From assembly GCA_027033555.1 (NCBI GenBank), contig JALVLE010000393.1, positions 1 to 7,175 of the forward strand: a stretch of 7,175 nt of DNA, in the 5' to 3' direction. Below the pieces are notes generated by a model. That model was given only the letters and a program-made list of their open reading frames with translations. It searched no databases and had not been told where the DNA came from. This stretch comes from Caldifarciminota bacterium. Lineage in GTDB: Bacteria > Hydrothermota > Hydrothermia > UBA1063 > CAJXJZ01. Position 1 is the first letter of the stretch; the number at the start of each line of letters is the position of its first letter. Shown in pieces: positions 6,605 through 7,175 of the stretch. The translations under genes were made by a program, and so were the position numbers.

Positions 6605-7175
<571 letters not shown>

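Overview
The window is a densely packed stretch of a moderately AT-rich bacterial chromosome. It has seven protein genes, almost no spare DNA, and no RNA genes, mobile elements, CRISPR arrays or long repeats that I can see. Two genes point to a Gram-negative cell with an outer membrane containing lipid A: lpxK (lipid A 4'-kinase) and an LptF/LptG-type permease (LPS export). Heavy use of AGA/AGG arginine and ATA isoleucine codons, many Lys and Glu residues, and an M42 aminopeptidase plus a COG3044-type ATPase would suit a thermophile from a deep or candidate phylum (WOR-3/Hydrothermae-like lineages come to mind). That placement is inference only; the sequence does not fix the taxon.

Layout, left to right. 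(1) 1-398, minus: start of a D-glucuronyl C5-epimerase-like protein, cut by the window edge. (2) 395-1447, minus: M42 metallo-aminopeptidase, whose stop overlaps the epimerase GTG start, so the two form an operon. (3) 1544-3241, plus: 'ATPase of the ABC class' (COG3044/PF09818-like). (4) 3225-4397, minus: GT4 glycosyltransferase resembling PimA. (5) 4504-5580, plus: LptF/LptG permease. (6) 5564-6502, minus: LpxK. (7) 6642-7175, plus: N-terminal 178 codons of CTP synthase, cut by the right edge.

Strand alternates almost gene by gene. Gaps between divergent genes are short (96, 106 and 139 bp) and hold the promoters. Both convergent pairs overlap at their 3' ends by exactly 17 bp, with no visible intrinsic terminator. 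Most genes therefore look like single transcription units.

The most notable signal is regulatory. Five promoters carry an exact TATAATTT, and in four of them it lies only 6-11 nt before the start codon with no Shine-Dalgarno sequence. pyrG shows the same geometry with TTGACC, a 17 bp spacer and TAAAAT. These genes are probably transcribed as leaderless or nearly leaderless mRNAs. The M42 gene uses the same -10 sequence 24 nt upstream together with a good GGAGG, so leadered and leaderless genes sit side by side.

Functionally the right half is about the cell envelope: LpxK makes lipid IVA, the LptF/G protein helps carry LPS outward, the PimA-like enzyme probably glycosylates a lipid or glycan, and CTP synthase supplies CTP for phospholipid and CMP-sugar synthesis. 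The epimerase at the left edge also suggests polysaccharide modification. I do not see a convincing new multi-gene system here. The items best worth following up are the leaderless promoters, the uncharacterised ABC-class ATPase and the partial epimerase.
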